NCBI GenBank assembly: GCA_000697475.1
Contig: JNEU01001143.1
Location: 155,888-219,887, forward strand
Direction: 5' to 3'
Length of the DNA: 64,000 nt
DNA from: Lichtheimia corymbifera B2541
Taxonomy: Eukaryota > Mucoromycota > Mucoromycetes > Mucorales > Lichtheimiaceae
The notes under the pieces are model-generated. The model ran no database searches. It saw only the letters and a program-made list of their open reading frames with translations, and was not told the DNA's origin. The stretch's first letter is position 1. Every line of letters starts with the position of its first letter. A program made the translations under genes and the position numbers. Below are positions 13,121 to 24,043 of the stretch, piece by piece.

Positions 13121-14035
13121 ATGCATCTTCTGACCAATTTTGAGGTCAAGGTGAGCAAAATCAAGATCATGGATCAATTTACAGCGTGCATGGATATGTC
13201 TGACAGTGCCTGATCTATTAATTTCCAACTCTTCCCACTCCCAACTTCTTGCCTCTGCTCCCATTGTCAACTGTTGCCCCATTCAAGTACAGCTACGACC
13301 TGCGATCGATTGCCCTGCTTCAACCCATCATGTGTATTCTACAGCTGTCTTGATCCGATTGTCTTTGACTGAATAGAAAGTTCATGGCGCGTGCACCCCA
13401 CTACAACTCTCCTACAACACGTGCCTTCCACGACACTCCACCTTCTCGTGTATAATCCTCAACTACAACCAATCGTAGCAGCATTCATTGCAGCAGCTGC
13501 TATTAGCGAGGCCTCCACTCCATTGTCTCAAGTTACTTGCAGCAACATCCCTTGCAGCCTTTTTCCTGTGAACAGCAGATAGCCATTGTATAGTAGCAGC
13601 TTTGTTTACGTGTAGCAACTTGCTTTAATACATACGAGTTCCTTTGGATATGGATATGGATATGGATATTGGTTTGGGTGCAATGATGGAAGGATCTGGG
13701 CATATACAATGCACGAATCCATTGTCAACTTTGACCTTGATGCTTCATACAGAACGATTGATGGATCCAATTATCCTAGCTGACACGCGATTCCATGGCA
13801 GTTACCATCACTATCCTTTGGGCAACCTGTCAAGCATACAGCTATCACCGTCCAACTCTATGTTTTGACACGCTATGGATGTAATCGGCAACCACGTAAC
13901 AAAGACCACCCCACATCCATTCACCCATCCGCCTTGCAAAATGCACCGCCAAATGATAGAAATATTCCAATCAATGTATCACCCCCATTGAAGCAATTCG
14001 CTTTACCCCTCAATTTATCTCGTGTAAATGTTGTT
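12720..14035 (+). repeat. Right inverted arm of the foldback element
   Basis: Inverted counterpart of about 9680-10960. Homology is seen from the GATCAGCATG motif through the GGATAT hexamer run at 13648-13670. It ends near TATCTCGTGTAAATG at about 14010-14027, which matches the left tip CTCTTGTGAATG read on the minus strand. Confidence 0.65.
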
Positions 14036-14548
14036 GGATTAAAGGCGGTATATTTGGGAAAACAAGATTAGGATGACCAACCGTCTCTACGTTTCTATAA
14101 GATCTTCATTATGAGGTGGATCTCGTCGTGTGTGAGGATTAAATGCATTGTATTATAGAAAGAGTTATACAGGGTTGTACTATGTAAAAGTATATGCAAT
14201 TGTAAATTCTGTGATAGAGGGTGGAGAGGAAGAGAAAGGTACACTGTGTCTAGAACAAAGGCCGTACTCAACAGGGTAACCCACCTCCCTTTTTCTGTGA
14301 TCAAACCTTGTCGACACACGTTTCTTTTCTGTGATTGAGAGAGCCTGTAAGATAGCTTTTTGGTACCATTCACTGGGTGGATCGGGTTTACTGCTCTCGT
14401 TCACTATGAAAGCTGCCAACAAGTTTGTTCTATGCATTACATAAGCTTATTATAAGATCACCACTCCATAGTTAAAGTTATGCAGCTCAACGACAAATTT
14501 ACAAGCAAAGCGACAGAGCGCTGATTGATATGTATTAGAAAGTAATTT
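14036..14548. other. Intergenic right of the foldback element
   Basis: Nothing recognised; short frames on the minus strand (about 14095-14437) have no motif. Probably the 3' flank of the WDR24 gene. Confidence 0.5.
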
Positions 14549-17500
14549 TTACAAAGGGGATAGTTTGCAGGAATGACCACAACCGGTTGGACATAATGGC
14601 TCGTTCGAGAACCACTCGCGCATATGCTCTAGATGACCGCCATGATTGCAACCTTGACACCATACGTATAATCCTCGCACCGTTTGATGACTACCCAAGT
14701 TATCAATACGAATCATTTGCAACTGCAAGGTGATCCACACTTACCATATTGAGCATCCATTCAACAACTGATGACACTTGTCGCAAGCCCAAGCACCTTG
14801 AGCTGAACCCGATACCAGCTTGAAGCAGTTATTGCACGCGATGTTGATCGTGGTAGAATTCTTCAAATGCCATGTGAATAACCATAACGCTTATACAGCT
14901 GCTTTGCCTTACCTCATTACGTTCCCTGATACGGCTCACTGGGCACGCATTAATTACGGCGGCTGCTGTTGTCCATAGCTTGAATCGCTGGAGCAAATCT
15001 GTCCAAAGTCAACATTAATAAGCTGCTGTTCCTGTATCAGACAACCAACTAAACCCACCTATATATGCCGAGAACCAGTCTTCTATCTGATCATGATTGA
15101 CCGTGATGTGATTTTGTAGCACCAGATATAATGTAACACACATTTGGACGTCCCCCTATTGGCAGCAGCATTATCATACATGTGACAAACATCATCTCAA
15201 GTCGTTTCGTACCTGTTCGGTATAATACTCCAGTAATTCATGGATAACGCCTTCATGCTCCCAGGCCTGCCATAAGTCTGTCATGGTATCTTCTGTGTCT
15301 GAATCAATGCCGCTTTTTTCACTAGCTTCACCATTGGTTTTCCGCCCTGATTCCTCATCACCATCATCTTCTTCCTCTCCTTCTTCGGCACCCTAACATC
15401 TAAAATTAGCATATGCGATGTCACTGTGATTTTATGATAGACTTTACCTCATCCTCTTTATCATCGTCATGTTCTGGTCTGAATAGCAGAGAGATAATCT
15501 TCCAGGCTTGAGCAGTTCGGTATCGAGATAATTTCCAAGCAATCTAATCAACAAAGTTAAAGGGAAGGACTTGGTCACTTGGGTGTCGTTTCGCCCTACC
15601 TCGCAGTTCTTCTCACACGATGCAAGGATGTCCGTATTTGATATATCGTAGTTCTCGGCAAATAAGGAAAAGGCTTCAAAATCAAAGAGTGGCAAATGGG
15701 CAATACCACAGCTTTGTGGAGGTATGTATTGGACTACCTAAATTAAGCATCTGAATATGCCGGCAGGGTTCACGTGACTTTTCCCATTTCTTACCTCTTG
15801 TTCTATAGGCATCTTTGCAAGTTTCTTCCATTTCTTGGGCTGACTGACAGTAGGTCGAGGAATAACACTAAAAAGTAGCATTTAGAACAACATTCTACCT
15901 GATATCGCGACCAACCGAAAAGCCTACCTCTCATCCACAAACTTATCTCTTGCACTCTGATCTACTGCAAACGCGAGATCGCCTTGGATATTCCATCCCA
16001 TACCATTGCGGCATAGTAAATTTGCTGGTTCATACGCATGTTGCATTTCTTGTCGTACAAATGTTTTGTCCTTGGCACATGAATAAAGTACATCGGCATC
16101 AAACCAGATGAATCCTGCAAGTATAAAGGTAGGTGAGTTGCGAGCATAATAACATGTCTCACAAATATATATTACCTGTCGTGGAAGAATCATGTTCATT
16201 GAATGCATATTTTGCAATGTGAGGCCTTCGTATATCCCAAATATACATTCGACTGTCTGAAATCAACGAACAGGACGTTATCTCGTTTTCATGATCTGGA
16301 CGCCATTGTATTCGAGCCACGGCCGCCATCGTACGTATGGTATATAGTGGTCTACGGCTATCGACGCTCATGTCCCAAACCTTGAAAGAGGGAATGTCAT
16401 TGAGTATCAATAACAATGGTGACTAACAGCTCCCCCGACCTCCATCTTACCTTGATCGTCTTGTCTCTTCCAGCACTTGCCACCCAACGACCATTGGCAT
16501 GCCAGTCAATGGTTAAACAAGGGCCATTGTGAGCGCTCATCTTCTTCTCGTAAAGTGTTCTTGGATTCCTCATGTCCCATTTCTAAAAGAAAAAAAGACA
16601 AAAGAGATGAGTTGCTCGTTGTCTTGACCGTCCTTGTAGAAAAAGTTACCTGGATGATACCCGCTTCAAAAGCAGCCGCAAATTCATGATGAATTAAAGG
16701 ATTGAATTGGACATCCCGTACAGATTCCGATTTGCCTTCGAAACGATAACGTGCTTGTGATCTTGGTTCTCGCAAATCCTAATCCTTTTGTTAATTTCAA
16801 TTCCAATCATCTTCCTATATCACACCTTACCCAACAGCGCATTGTCCCATCCTGTGAAGCACTAAGCAGAATATGCCCATTTTCTGGCTGGAAACAAACT
16901 CGATTCACCGAACGACTATGCTCGTTGATCATCCGCTCTAAGGAAATAACTTTGAATATGACGCATCCAAAAGTCTATCCTTCCAGCTTTATACCTGCTC
17001 TCCTCCCTGTTGCCTTGTTGATGTCCCACAAGACGATAGAGCCATTTGTTGCTGCTGTAACCACCTTGTTCTTTGTCACTAAATGGATCATGTGAGATAC
17101 CCTCTTTAGATGACATGCATACCATATAGAATATCCTTACCATTGTTGCCCCATTTGATATCGGTAACACTATAGTTGGCCTTCAAATTGCTTCCAGCTC
17201 GCAAGTTGAGCACTTCATCGACGTGCGTTGGTGATACCGTTAATACCTTGAGGACTGCAAAAAGTGGAGCATAGTTCAGTCATGCAACTTTATCCATTGT
17301 CGCGTATGCACACGCACCTTCACGTCCTGCAACTGCCACCAATTCTCGATCCTGCGATATTGATATGGTGTTTACTGTGCCTGGAAGACGATAGCGTATA
17401 AGTCCATTGGCGCCTCGATGCAACGGTTCACCGGCTAGCGAGTCTGACATTGTGCCAAGTGCTTTGGATCGTGTGCTGTTTGCAGTGGTAGTGGGTATCG

Positions 17501-17627
17501 TGTCATTACTCTCGGACGACAGTCTAGTAGCAGCATAAAACCCGGCTTGAGAGACAATGCGTTGCATGCGACCGCCGGCTCCTGATGGTCCTGTTGCTCC
17601 TGAATTCGAACGATTGGACTTTCTCAT
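14549..17627 (-). CDS. SEA2: GATOR2/SEACAT subunit Sea2 (WDR24 homologue)
   Basis: WD40 protein of the GATOR2 (SEACAT) complex, which relays amino-acid status to TORC1 at the vacuole. The start at 17627 (MRKSNRSNSG) leads through a Ser/Gly-rich tail into WD repeats: TISISQDRELVAVAGRE, SIVLWDINKATG, HILLSASQDGTMRCWDLRE, QKWDMRNP, WVASAGRDKTIKVWDMSVD, and RMYIWDIRRPH. A middle region has acidic low complexity near 15290-15400. The C-terminus has the paired zinc-binding modules typical of WDR24/WDR59: CNNCFK, CDKCHQLLNGCSIC, then WCQGCNHGGHLEHM and CPTGCGHSC. TAA is at 14549-14551. There are many short introns. The C-terminal HGGHxxH RING signature separates it from ordinary WD40 proteins. WDR24 is favoured over WDR59 because no RWD domain is seen. 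Confidence 0.88.
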
Positions 17628-17850
17628 TGCACTGTCAAGCCAAAGTAGAAGGAAAAGAAACACTCCGATGTTTGTGTGCAATGCAAGAAAATCAATCAGG
17701 CACTACACGTAGGTATGTGCGTAGCTTTATTCTTGTGCTATGATTGCATGTATCTAACTTTACTGTTATTGCTCGACAAGGGAGCCATAGGATCTATAGT
17801 GTTCGCTGTTTTGCTATATTACATTATGATAGTTAGTGGATGCATCGTTG

Positions 17851-19695
17851 TCAAGTAAAGAGGATGATTTTTTTTACCAGTGATCTACGCTCAATATCGG
17901 GGACAGCTTCGTTTTGATACCTTGAGGAGATACGTTGCTTCAGGTGGTTCCCAACTTGAAAGACAGGGATTGTAATGCCATGAACAAGGATAGATGATAA
18001 TACAATGGCGTACACAATGGGTTCTAGAATTTGACTTCCATAGCTGTCCGATTGTTCCAAAGTGATATTGATCATTGCTACAGAACAATAAAATACAGAG
18101 CCAACACCCATGGGTCCAAAGAACCCTGTGAATAATGCTTCTTTCAAGTTGTGCACTGCTGGCATAATAGGGTACAATAACGCAACCACAGGTAAACGGC
18201 GGAATAAATGTACAAGAACGGCAAGCAAAACAAGGGGCATTATGCCTAATTGTACCATGGCTGACCATGGCTGATTTTGCAAGAATATCACCTTGTTAGA
18301 TTCCCATCTTTACACCTATTCCAGTACATACCATAATAGTGCCAATGTAGATGAACATGCCAAGGTTAAGCATCATATCAATGACCTGTACATCACCTGG
18401 TGAGATAATGTGAACCATCACTGATATCACCCGTTTTACCTCGACGACATGTGAGTTCTCTGAATTGTACTGATACCATCCATCCCACGTGAATGAGCAC
18501 CCTGCAATGAAACAGGCAAGAAGATCGTCACTGCCGAGTGCACCAACCCAGCCGATAAGGAAAAGCTATACCACATGATCACGTGTCAGTTGATATGCAA
18601 AATGCAACATGGTCCTTGAAGCACTTACGGCTAGTGCTAATGCATAGATTGAAAATGATTCTTCATCAACGAGTTTCCTACCATCATGCATATTGTCAAT
18701 TCATGGAGTCGGATTTAGTACAAGGTCTGCTCATTATTAATGTACCTATCGTGTGCCAATCGTAGCAACTTTCGAGCTAAGAAACCAGTAACAAAGCCGA
18801 TAAAGATAGATAGTGCTATTTGGTACAGCATCACTTCGAGTGTCCACCGTACCCATGCTTCACCGGTAGGCATTTGAATCAGGAACATTGCAATAAAAAG
18901 GAAAGGGTACCCTAATCCGTCATTGGCACCGCTGTATATGCATATGCATCAATACCGGTTAATTAAACAATGTTGTTTAGCAGCTTACCTTTCTGCCACA
19001 ATGATGTTCCTTACATTGTTTGGAACATATTTTTCTGCAAAATGGCCTTGAACGATCGAGTTGGCAAGAACCTGGTACAAGAGTAACATCCACCATCATC
19101 TTGTTAGTTATTGTGAAGGGTCAAATGCTTTGCATATGCACTTACAGGGTCGGTGGGTGTAAAGCATGATGCAATCATAAGCGCTTCCAACTTTGCGTTT
19201 GTCCGACAATAGCAACGTTAGCTATCATTGACATATAATAAACATCCAAAGAGAGACTTACAAAGGTGAGATTGGGGAACATTAGCCATACACAAAGTGC
19301 GCTCACGATCCACATGCTACTCATCACCAGCACGAGAAGAATAGATAGCGAGCGGGCTTCTTTGATGAGGTACTTTTTCGGCAGTGTGATACCGACAACC
19401 ATGACTTGGATGCCGATTGCTATTCGACTAAACTCTCGTGTAAGTTCATGCTTGCCATCCCATCCTTCAAGGTCGATAAGACCAACACCAAGTGGTCCGA
19501 TGAAAATGCCATATAATGTGGCAACCACTATACTCCTTGTTAGATCCACGTTGCATTTTCCTACGACTTTGTCATCTACTTGCGAGCTTCTGACATGTAT
19601 AGCTTCTCCTTGAGACCAAGGGAACATAGCCCATAGAATAGGATGAACCCGCCAAAGATACATGTAATCAAAGAGACTTGGTATTCGCTGTCCAT
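17851..19695 (-). CDS. Na+(K+)/H+ antiporter, fungal NHA1/Sod2 type (CPA1)
   Basis: Polytopic antiporter that exports Na+ or K+ against protons, normally at the plasma membrane. Start chosen at 19695 (MDSEYQVSLITC), which gives a first membrane helix (CIFGGFILFYGLCSLGL) and then EKLYMSEA. This joins VATLYGIFIGPLG through a 56-bp GC-AG intron (19528-19583). Key motifs are CFTPTDPVLANSIVQG, ending in the TDPV ion-site segment, and VAESGANDGLGYPFLF with the paired acidic site, followed by GWVGALGSDDLLACFIAG. The last helices end in VLSSILVHGITIPVF, then a short basic tail. TGA is at 17851-17853. The tail is short compared with the long cytoplasmic tail of yeast NHA1. The longer frame starting at 19825 is rejected because it lacks helix 1. 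Confidence 0.88.
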
Positions 19696-20148
19696 CCAAG
19701 ATGATAAAGTATTGGAGGAGGAAAAAGAGCGTCGTATGTAAAATCATGTATAGAGAAATGTCCTCCCCATTTTTAAATTCCATGCCACCACTCATCATCA
19801 CCGCATTGATTATGTAGAGTGTCATCTTGTGAACTTGAAGCTGCTGATGAATATGTACGTCCCTGAATCCTCAAATCGGGGGCAGGAGTGATGCGCGCTT
19901 TTTGCCATTGCTCAATTACCCTTTCCTTGTTCAAGTCTTACCATATCAATCAAGAGTGTGCATCTGACACGTTCCCCTACGTAATGGAGGAGATATGCGT
20001 TTTGAACCACGTGATGGTAGCACCGGTCAAGAGATTAATGCATGTTCCAATGTAGGCTGTCATTGGTATAAGATTTTTATATACATTGTTGTAGAGCTAC
20101 ATATCTAATGTTGCATTATACATATTATTAGTAGGGGAATATTTATTT
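19696..20148. other. Intergenic: antiporter promoter and 3' flank of the AIG1-like gene
   Basis: No coding or RNA signal seen; AT-rich toward 20090-20140. Confidence 0.5.
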
Positions 20149-21199
20149 CTACTGCTGTGCAAGTTTCTTTGCTGTCCAATCGCGAAGCATGTGTATCAGG
20201 TACATTACACCAAAGACGACAACAAAAGCAGCCCCGATACCAAGGTACCAAGCTGCGCATATGGCTCCTTGACTCCAATCCAAAAAGGAATACACCCACC
20301 ATCCCGTACTAAATAATTGGATAAGGATGAATAAAATTCTCGGCTTCGATGATGAATAACCTACCTTGCGAAGATGATAAAGGTAAGAAGCATATAAAGA
20401 ATAATGTTGATGAGAATAATGACGACCATCCTGAGAGTCATGCGCATCCGGCTAAAAAGTACTTCCGTAGCCATCAAGACAAAGGATACACCATGCATGG
20501 ATGTATTGATCCACCAATCTATTGGTGGCTGATAACCGCCACTCTGAGCGGCAGATGGGTTCGTGCCACTCGCTATATATGTACATGTGTCAATTGATGG
20601 AATCGCCATGACACCACAATGGAAACTTACCATGTGTGACTTGAGGAGAGAGTGCAGCCCAATAGACAATGGGTGTAATAATGCTACGTAATGAGGTCAG
20701 CAATGTCACCTCGGTGAATATTCGTGTAACTGAAAAGCCCTGCTGACTTACTTGTAAACACAGATGGTATGATATAGATAATAAAACATGTAATTGAGTA
20801 CCGATGGCTGATTGAAAAAAGATCTCGGCTCATGATGATGCATTAAATAGCGAACATGATGATACAGTACGGTCTATAAATTTTCAATCGCATTGTTCTC
20901 CTCTTATGGATCATGAAAATGCTTACCACAAGATAGGCGTGTAAACCAATATAAGTCATTTCCGTAAAGTGCGCAAAGTAATGTTGAAAGTTGCCTTGGA
21001 TGGCTGATGTGCCAATGGATGCCCATATGACTACAGTGCTATAAAGGCACGTAATGACTCGTATACAAAGCAATGCCTTGGATGGCATCCAGTAAGATGT
21101 CACAGCCTTCTCGGGAACAAAGTGATCGAAACCAAACCATCGAATGATTGCTGAATGCGATTGAGGTAATGGATCATCCTGGTAATAATACCGTACCAT
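20149..21199 (-). CDS. FAR-17a/AIG1-like multi-pass membrane protein
   Basis: Five exons give about 280 residues with six hydrophobic segments: SKALLCIRVITCLYSTVV, HFTEMTYIGLHAYLV, VLNYMFYYLYHTICVYN followed by IITPIVYWAALSP, MHGVSFVLMATEVLF, IILINIILYMLLTFIIF and YLGIGAAFVVVFGVMYL. The order of helices, the His in the fourth segment (NTSMHGVSF) and the GWWVYSFLDW segment before the last helix fit the FAR-17a/AIG1/ADTRP family (fungal UPF0641). Animal members hydrolyse fatty-acid esters of hydroxy fatty acids with a Thr/His pair. A substrate for the fungal protein is not known to me. Start 21199 (MVRYYYQDDPLP); TAG at 20149-20151. The topology is clear; the family assignment is moderate. Confidence 0.65.
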
Positions 21200-21590
21200 C
21201 CTTTGTGGAAGAAAAAAGAAGCAAAGAGAGAGAGAGAGAAAGAGAGAGAGAAAGGGCTTGGGTTGGAAAGAACACAGGCGAGACTTAGTGTCGTGGCGAC
21301 AAGGTCAAACCGCGGAGTTCTGAGTTAACTATTACACCATCGATCGTTCATTGACACTAAGGATGCTATTATAGTCGAAGTAGTAGTAGATCGCGCGTTT
21401 CCAGTAGTAGTATCCTATCACGATGATCCAAGCAAAACTAGCCATTCTAGCACAACAACAAACATAGCGTACTTGGATACCCATATCATCCAATCATTGC
21501 ACAAGCATAGTATCAGTGTGCATAAATTCAGTCCGCAGCAACATTTACAAGATTGACAGCATTTATTGATCTTCCAAAGAAAGAAAGTAT
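21200..21590. other. Intergenic with (GA)n tract
   Basis: A purine (GA)n tract at about 21217-21256 lies directly upstream of the AIG1-like start on its coding strand as CT repeats. The rest shows no gene. Confidence 0.6.
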
Positions 21591-22279
21591 CTAGATCAAA
21601 CCGATCTATCATAACGGTGGTAAGTTTAAATTATGCAAACGCACTCTTTCACTCTTTTTTCCTTACCTTGTTGGCAACATCCAAAGCATCAGCATCGGCG
21701 GTCAAGCGAACGAAAGCCTTCTTCTTACCATCGGGGCTATGATGGGAAAAAAATAGTTAATAGGAGGAGTCTATCATTCAACTGAGCTCACTATGTATAT
21801 CCATACCGAATAAGGGTGTTGACTTGAAGTGCTTCAACATCATAAAGACGCTTGACAGCATCCTTGACCTGGTTCTTGTTGGCCTTGACATCGACAATGA
21901 AAGTAAGGGTGTTGGTTTCCTCAAGCTTCTTCATGGCGGTCTCGGTGTTGACAGGCTGGCGAATGACACGGTATTGGTCCATGCGGGGCAAGTGAGGGAC
22001 ACTCTTGCGAGCATATTTGGGCTTGCGAGACAAACGCAAGGTCTTTGGAAGGTGGAAATGAGTCGAGGTGCGGACCTTGCGAGTGGTGTTGCCATGGACA
22101 CCCTTAAGGGCGGCCTTCTTGGCAGCAAGAGCCTTTTGAGAAGCAGTAGGAGCTATATAACACAAGGTTAATTTTCATCCATCCATCCATACATCTACGC
22201 ATCCATCCATCCATCCATTCACCCATCCATCTCTATCTCATTTTGTTGTGTTGCTTAGGGTACCTTTCTTGGGTGCCAT
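21591..22279 (-). CDS. RPL25: 60S ribosomal protein uL23 (L23a/L25)
   Basis: Ribosomal protein at the peptide exit tunnel, binding 26S rRNA and serving as a docking site for SRP and nascent-chain factors. Four exons: 22264-22279 (MAPKK + 1 base), 21807-22152, 21669-21736 and 21591-21605. They give [51 protein letters not shown], and the conserved end ALDVANK + IGLI. All joins are exact. The basic N-terminal extension followed by the uL23 core is complete and of normal length (about 148 residues). The last exon is only 15 nt (IGLI and stop) and would be missed by ORF calling. The first intron has TCCA repeats (see separate entry). Confidence 0.97.
22163..22232. repeat. (TCCA)n repeat in the RPL25 first intron
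   Basis: Interrupted TCCA tetranucleotide repeats; in the transcript they read GGATGGATGGAT. A similar tract sits in the first intron of the RPS16 gene at 30846-30900. Confidence 0.85.
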
Positions 22280-22465
22280 TGGGTAAAAGAGGATGTATCC
22301 AAGGCCACTATCCACACCCAAGGAAATGTCAGCCAGCTGCCCTGCTTGAGAAACGACAACTCCTTCCTTTCCCGATCGGATCATAGTGGCGCAGCACAAC
22401 ACCCCTTTAATTTCTCTCTCCATCCATTATTACACAACACAATAGGAGGAATGATGTCTCGTTTT

Positions 22466-23654
22466 TTAATAATAAGATGCAGAATGAGGGGCATATTGAT
22501 AAGATCGTTTTCTTGCTGATGGTGTATATAATCCAAAAACCCGGTTGCTATTACGTCGCCTATGGTGATATTGTTCTTCTCCTTCTTCATCTTGTTGATA
22601 CAGATCATCCTGCATATCATCCCACGCAAGATTACCACCATCCTCTTGCTCTTCCTCCGCATCATAGGTCATGACTTGTAACGTATTGGCAAACCTTACT
22701 CTTCGAGATTGATTGTTGCTGCTATTACTGTTACTGTTACTGTTAATGTTACTGCTACCAGGTGCTAGATATTGTGGTTGCTTCCTTGGGATACGATGTT
22801 GTCGTGATGGTGGTTCTTGCTGCTGCTGCTGTTGTTGATAGTGATGTGAAGTTGTTCTAGTATCACGCCTCTCATCATCCTGTTGTTGTTGATAGAGTGG
22901 CCGTACAGGTTTCCGTCGTGTGTGTGAAGAAGAAGGGGTAGTGGATAGCTGTGGTAGTAATTGATTGAGAGGAGATTGTGGAGATGGCGTTGGATAGTAA
23001 CCAAGTACTGGTGGTTGATGTTGGGAATATAATGGGGTTACAAGTGGATGCTGCTGATGTTGTTGTGGGGTATGTGATGGCATGGGAGGTAACATTGGAG
23101 TACAATAATACATGCTTTGTGGTTGCTGTGGTTGTTGTTGTTGTAAATATTGGTGGAAGGGAAATGTCGTTTGTTGCGGGGTTGGTTCAAGAAGTAAATG
23201 CGCTGAGAGCAATGCCATAGCTGGTCCGTGCGATGCATCCAATGGATAAAACTTTGGCATGGAAGGTTCTGATGAAGAAGGTGTTGTTGCACTGCTAGAT
23301 CGTTTATCGAATATCATCAAGTCAACAGATCGATCTCGACGCTCGTCTACAATGATTGGCTTTTTATCCTTTATAAAGACACCAGTTACTACACGTAAGA
23401 CAATATTAGTAGCTGTATGCATACATGTTACTGAACATACCAAGTACAACGGGTGGTTGGCCCATAGGCGTGGTCTCTCGCTTGATGACTACGATTGGCT
23501 CTGGATTCTCACATGTGCAAGGGACATGCAGAAGAACAGGAACCTGCGGCCCGAATTCGTTTGCCGTGTTGCAATTATAGACTTGGTTTTCCAGTTTGAG
23601 AGAGATGAATAGGGGGGAAAAGAAAAAAGAAGATAAAGGAATGGTTTTACGCAC
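22466..23654 (-). CDS. Hypothetical Gln/Ser/Pro-rich protein with RVxF-like motif
   Basis: Not recognised. Two exons join exactly at an intron of about 23390-23441: PMGQPPVVL + VTGVFIKDKKPIIVDERRD. The first exon also reads PVLLHVPCTCENPEPIVV, which looks like a small beta-rich domain. The long second exon is disordered: poly-Gln, Pro-rich and Asn/Ser-repeat segments, then RRVRFANTLQV, a good match to a PP1-docking RVxF motif, followed by an acidic stretch (DAEEEQEDGG) and a basic Tyr-rich end. The stop is TAA at 22466-22468. The 5' end is not settled: the open frame extends to a GTG at 23654 without an ATG before PMGQ, so a further upstream exon is likely. Divergent from the WW-domain gene. 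Confidence 0.55.
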
Positions 23655-24043
23655 GCAGTATTCTCCATTTAGAGTTTTTGTTGTTTACACTCGATCACAG
23701 TCTGTGAACCGATTTGGTTGCCATGTTGCATCCTTTGTGTTCGCTTTTAGCAGTTTCAGAATAATGACATGAATAAACTAATATTTGTATATGGGGTAAT
23801 TGATGGATATGTAATCCCTGATTCTCCTCAAAGATAAAGCGGATGACAAGGTTCCCATCATATTCGGACAAATGAAAAACAATCAAATAGACGAAGGCTC
23901 TCTGGTATGCATGTTTCCATGGAAATTGATCGGACCAGACAAAGAGCCATGCCTCCCCATTTGCTACAATGAAAAATAGTCCGTTATCTACCACCAATTT
24001 TAAAGAGGGCTCTTTCCATTACACACGCTTACCCGCTTTTTGT
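23655..24043. other. Divergent promoter region, possible upstream exon
   Basis: Lies between the divergent Gln-rich (-) and WW-domain (+) genes. A minus-strand open frame at 23695-23997 is compositionally protein-like, but no splice path from it into the Gln-rich gene was found. Confidence 0.4.

Larger units (their letters stand above)
9680..14035. mobile_element. Foldback-like element: large nested inverted repeat, about 4.35 kb
   Basis: The segment has two diverged inverted arms (about 9680-10960 and 12720-14035) around a core of palindromic units. Matching landmarks in opposite orientation include the GGATAT hexamer run (10021-10045 and 13648-13670), CTCAAGTTACTTGCAGCAACAT (10145-10170 and about 13520-13550, given here as CTCAAGTTACTTGC), and the block around ATCAGGCACTGTCAGACA (10460 and 13200). 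By eye the arms are roughly 80% identical. No transposase or reverse transcriptase reading frame is visible, so it would be non-autonomous. The structure resembles foldback or MITE-type elements built of inverted arms with internal repeats. It could instead be an inverted segmental duplication. I found no clear target-site duplication. Confidence 0.6.

Noticed and set aside
19528..19825. Antiporter start at 19825 without an intron
   Set aside because: That frame encodes no first membrane helix; the alternative frame with a GC-AG intron gives a normal family N-terminus.
23695..23997. 100-codon minus-strand ORF upstream of the Gln-rich gene
   Set aside because: Protein-like composition, but no splice join into the Gln-rich frame was found and it occupies the expected divergent promoter.
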